In this document: in pieces, positions 62,290-64,000 of the stretch
Position numbering within the stretch: position 1 is the stretch's first letter
Layout of the letters: every line of letters starts with the position of its first letter
Assembly: GCF_030704535.1 (NCBI RefSeq)
Contig: NC_081822.1
Span: 4,961,501-5,025,500, forward strand
DNA from: Vitis vinifera
Lineage: Eukaryota; Streptophyta; Magnoliopsida; Vitales; Vitaceae
Reading direction: 5' to 3'
Length of the DNA stretch: 64,000 nt
Notes under the pieces: generated by a model
Told to the model about the DNA's origin: nothing
The model's input: only the letters and a program-made list of their open reading frames with translations
Databases searched by the model: none
Made by a program: the position numbers and the translations under genes

Positions 62290-64000
62290 ATGCAATCATA
62301 ATATTCGTGTTAAAGTTTCCTGTCCTTAGAAACGTATGGTAGGACATGCGATGAATCGCAATGCGTCGAATTAATTAGTGACCCCTAGATGGTCCTCTAC
62401 TGAAATGCTTGCCTAGAGTGATTTTGACGTTTCAAGTAAAGCTGGTGCACAAAAAGGTGTCCTTAAATACTTGTCTTTTTTCTTTTGTTTTTTTCCTTTC
62501 CGTATCCACCTTATCAAATCACAAGAGAACAGGATGGCCTGGAAAGATAATGCCTATTTGATTAAATAGGTCAAAATTTAACTTATCATGTGAAACCGAC
62601 TCCCATATTCAGTGGTGGAGCCTGGTGGGACACAAATAGATGAATTATTTCAAGGAGGGACAATGATATATAACGTAAGTAGAAAACAGTTTTTTTCCTT
62701 AAGCATAACGTCAAGGGCTCTAAACCCTTATACTATAATTTTCTTTTTCTTTTTTTAGGGGGGGCATGTGCCCCTCCTGGTCCGTAGCTGGTTTTGTCAA
62801 AGCCATCAAATTTCTTTTACATCAATTACACAAGTATTTTTTTATAAAATAACAGAAAAGATATTTTGGCTCACTCTTGATTATATTTATTAATTCAAAC
62901 ACATGAAAATTATTTTTTCAAAGTGGGAAATATTTTGGGAATAATTATCCTCTGGAGCTTCCAACAATAATTTGCGGATATAAAAAAAGAAGAAGATTAA
63001 GGTGGTGTTTGTTTTTTTGGCTTTTTACTGAAAACCATTTAGTTTTGAATTTAGGTTGTTTGTTTTTTTACTTTTTCATGACTTATTATAAATTTTTTAC
63101 TAAATAGAAAAAGTCAGAATATGTGGTTTTTTCTAAATAGAAAAAATAACACAATGATTTTTTTTACTTTTTAATACTTAATAGAAATAAAATACTACAA
63201 AAACAAACAACCTAATATTTAATACTATTAAGTATTAAGGTTCTATTTAGAATTAAGTAAAAAAACAAACGCCACCTAAATCAGCTTCAAAATTGCAATT
63301 TCAGGTTGAACAAAATCTGGGCTCATTGGACGTGTAGAATTAAGTCTTCCCAATTCAAAATAATCTTTTGGAGGAAAAAGAAAAGTTCCTAAATTTAAGG
63401 AACAAAATCATTTGAATTAAACAACTAAATATTGAGAACTTAAAATTCAATTTTTTATAAGGAGAGGGGAAAATCCAAATCTGCCAAACCAAGAAGGTTT
63501 TACATGAAAAAAATAATAATTTCAAAAAACTTCATAAAAATTCTTTGATAAACGATAGAGGTGCTATATATACGTTTTTCATCATTCAATAAGTTAATTC
63601 AGGAAAAAATTACTTTAAGCTTTCAATTGATTTTCAAATACAATAAAACACTTTCGTTATTGTTCTTTGAGTGGTGATTAAAACGAAAGAATAGGAAGAG
63701 AAATATTTTGAGATTGTTTTGCTATACGAGATTATGCCTCACAATTATTAATTTAAATGCAAATTTTTGTTTGCATTATTTTTCTTATTATTTTGCTAAT
63801 TTTATGGGATTTTCACCAAATTTGTGTGTACACATGTAATTAACTATGTGAAATATGTATAATTAGATGCAAAAATCAAAAGTTGAAATATAATTAGTGT
63901 AGAGGATATTTAACTATCGATTATTCAAAAATATAAAAAATATCCTTAATGGATTGGAAATAACCTTTAAAAAAACATATCTAGAAAAGAAAAAACAAGT
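62290..64000. other. Intergenic DNA downstream of the oxygenase gene
   Basis: Starts with the 3' untranslated region of the oxygenase gene. After a short dispersed repeat (62612-62793) the sequence is AT-rich to the end of the window, with no coding exon recognised. Confidence 0.55.
62612..62793. repeat. Degenerate short dispersed repeat with CAGTGGTGGAGCC-like end
   Basis: The left end is CAGTGGTGGAGCCTGG. Near the right end are GGGGGCATGTGCCCCTCCTGG and TCCGTAGCTGG, a poorly preserved inverted counterpart. CAGTGGCGGAGCCAGG with a GTGCCCCC tract is a recurrent theme in short plant repeats, and a second degraded copy is at 10803-10973. Whether it is a MITE or a SINE cannot be told from two decayed copies. 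Confidence 0.45.

Noticed and set aside
1-64000. Known plant microRNA genes, CRISPR arrays and biosynthetic cluster
   Set aside because: None of the common conserved plant microRNAs I could recall was noticed by eye; no spaced short repeats are present; the genes are of unrelated families.

Overview
The window looks like nuclear DNA from a eudicot plant. It is AT-rich, its genes have GT-AG introns, gene density is low (about one gene per 9 kb), and it holds plant-only families (ATL RING-H2 ligases, a subgroup Ia bHLH factor, a chloroplast RNA-binding protein) and plant transposons. From remembered protein and repeat families I would guess a grapevine (Vitis)-like genome; nothing here proves the species. 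Seven protein-coding genes could be reconstructed to exon level from splice sites and reading frame. No tRNA, rRNA, CRISPR or organellar insert was recognised.

Layout. 1-2.4 kb: nothing recognised. 2.4-4.0 kb (-): two-RRM chloroplast RNA-binding protein, 4 exons. 5.2-9.3 kb (-): conserved plant coiled-coil protein, 6 exons, with a decayed small LTR-type repeat cluster in intron 2. 9.4-12.4 kb: AT-rich intergenic DNA with a GC-ended foldback element (11.04-11.51 kb) flanked by an 11-12 bp duplication. 12.4-13.6 kb (-): small, probably plastid-targeted protein with one membrane segment and an amphipathic tail, 5 exons. 15.2-24.4 kb: a nested transposon block, a probable solo LTR of about 3.7 kb split by a 5.5 kb CACTA element (15869-21415) that carries broken pieces of two host genes, NUP155 and a DODA/LigB-type dioxygenase. 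24.4-30.8 kb: repeats and relics. 30.8-32.1 kb (+): intronless ATL54/52-like RING-H2 gene. 39.9-41.2 kb (-): bHLH94/96-like factor, 3 exons. 50.7-51.9 kb (+): intronless ATL6/ATL31-like RING-H2 gene. 60.0-62.3 kb (+): 2-oxoglutarate/Fe(II) oxygenase, 4 exons. The remaining stretches are AT-rich intergenic DNA with microsatellites and degenerate repeats.

The genes do not form a pathway or cluster. The two ATL genes share a strand but belong to different branches, so they are not a recent tandem pair. The most unusual item is the CACTA element with captured host gene pieces; no new biochemical system was found. Family names rest on motif recognition and memory of related proteins. Exon borders come from reading GT/AG sites and frame continuity by hand, not from transcript data.
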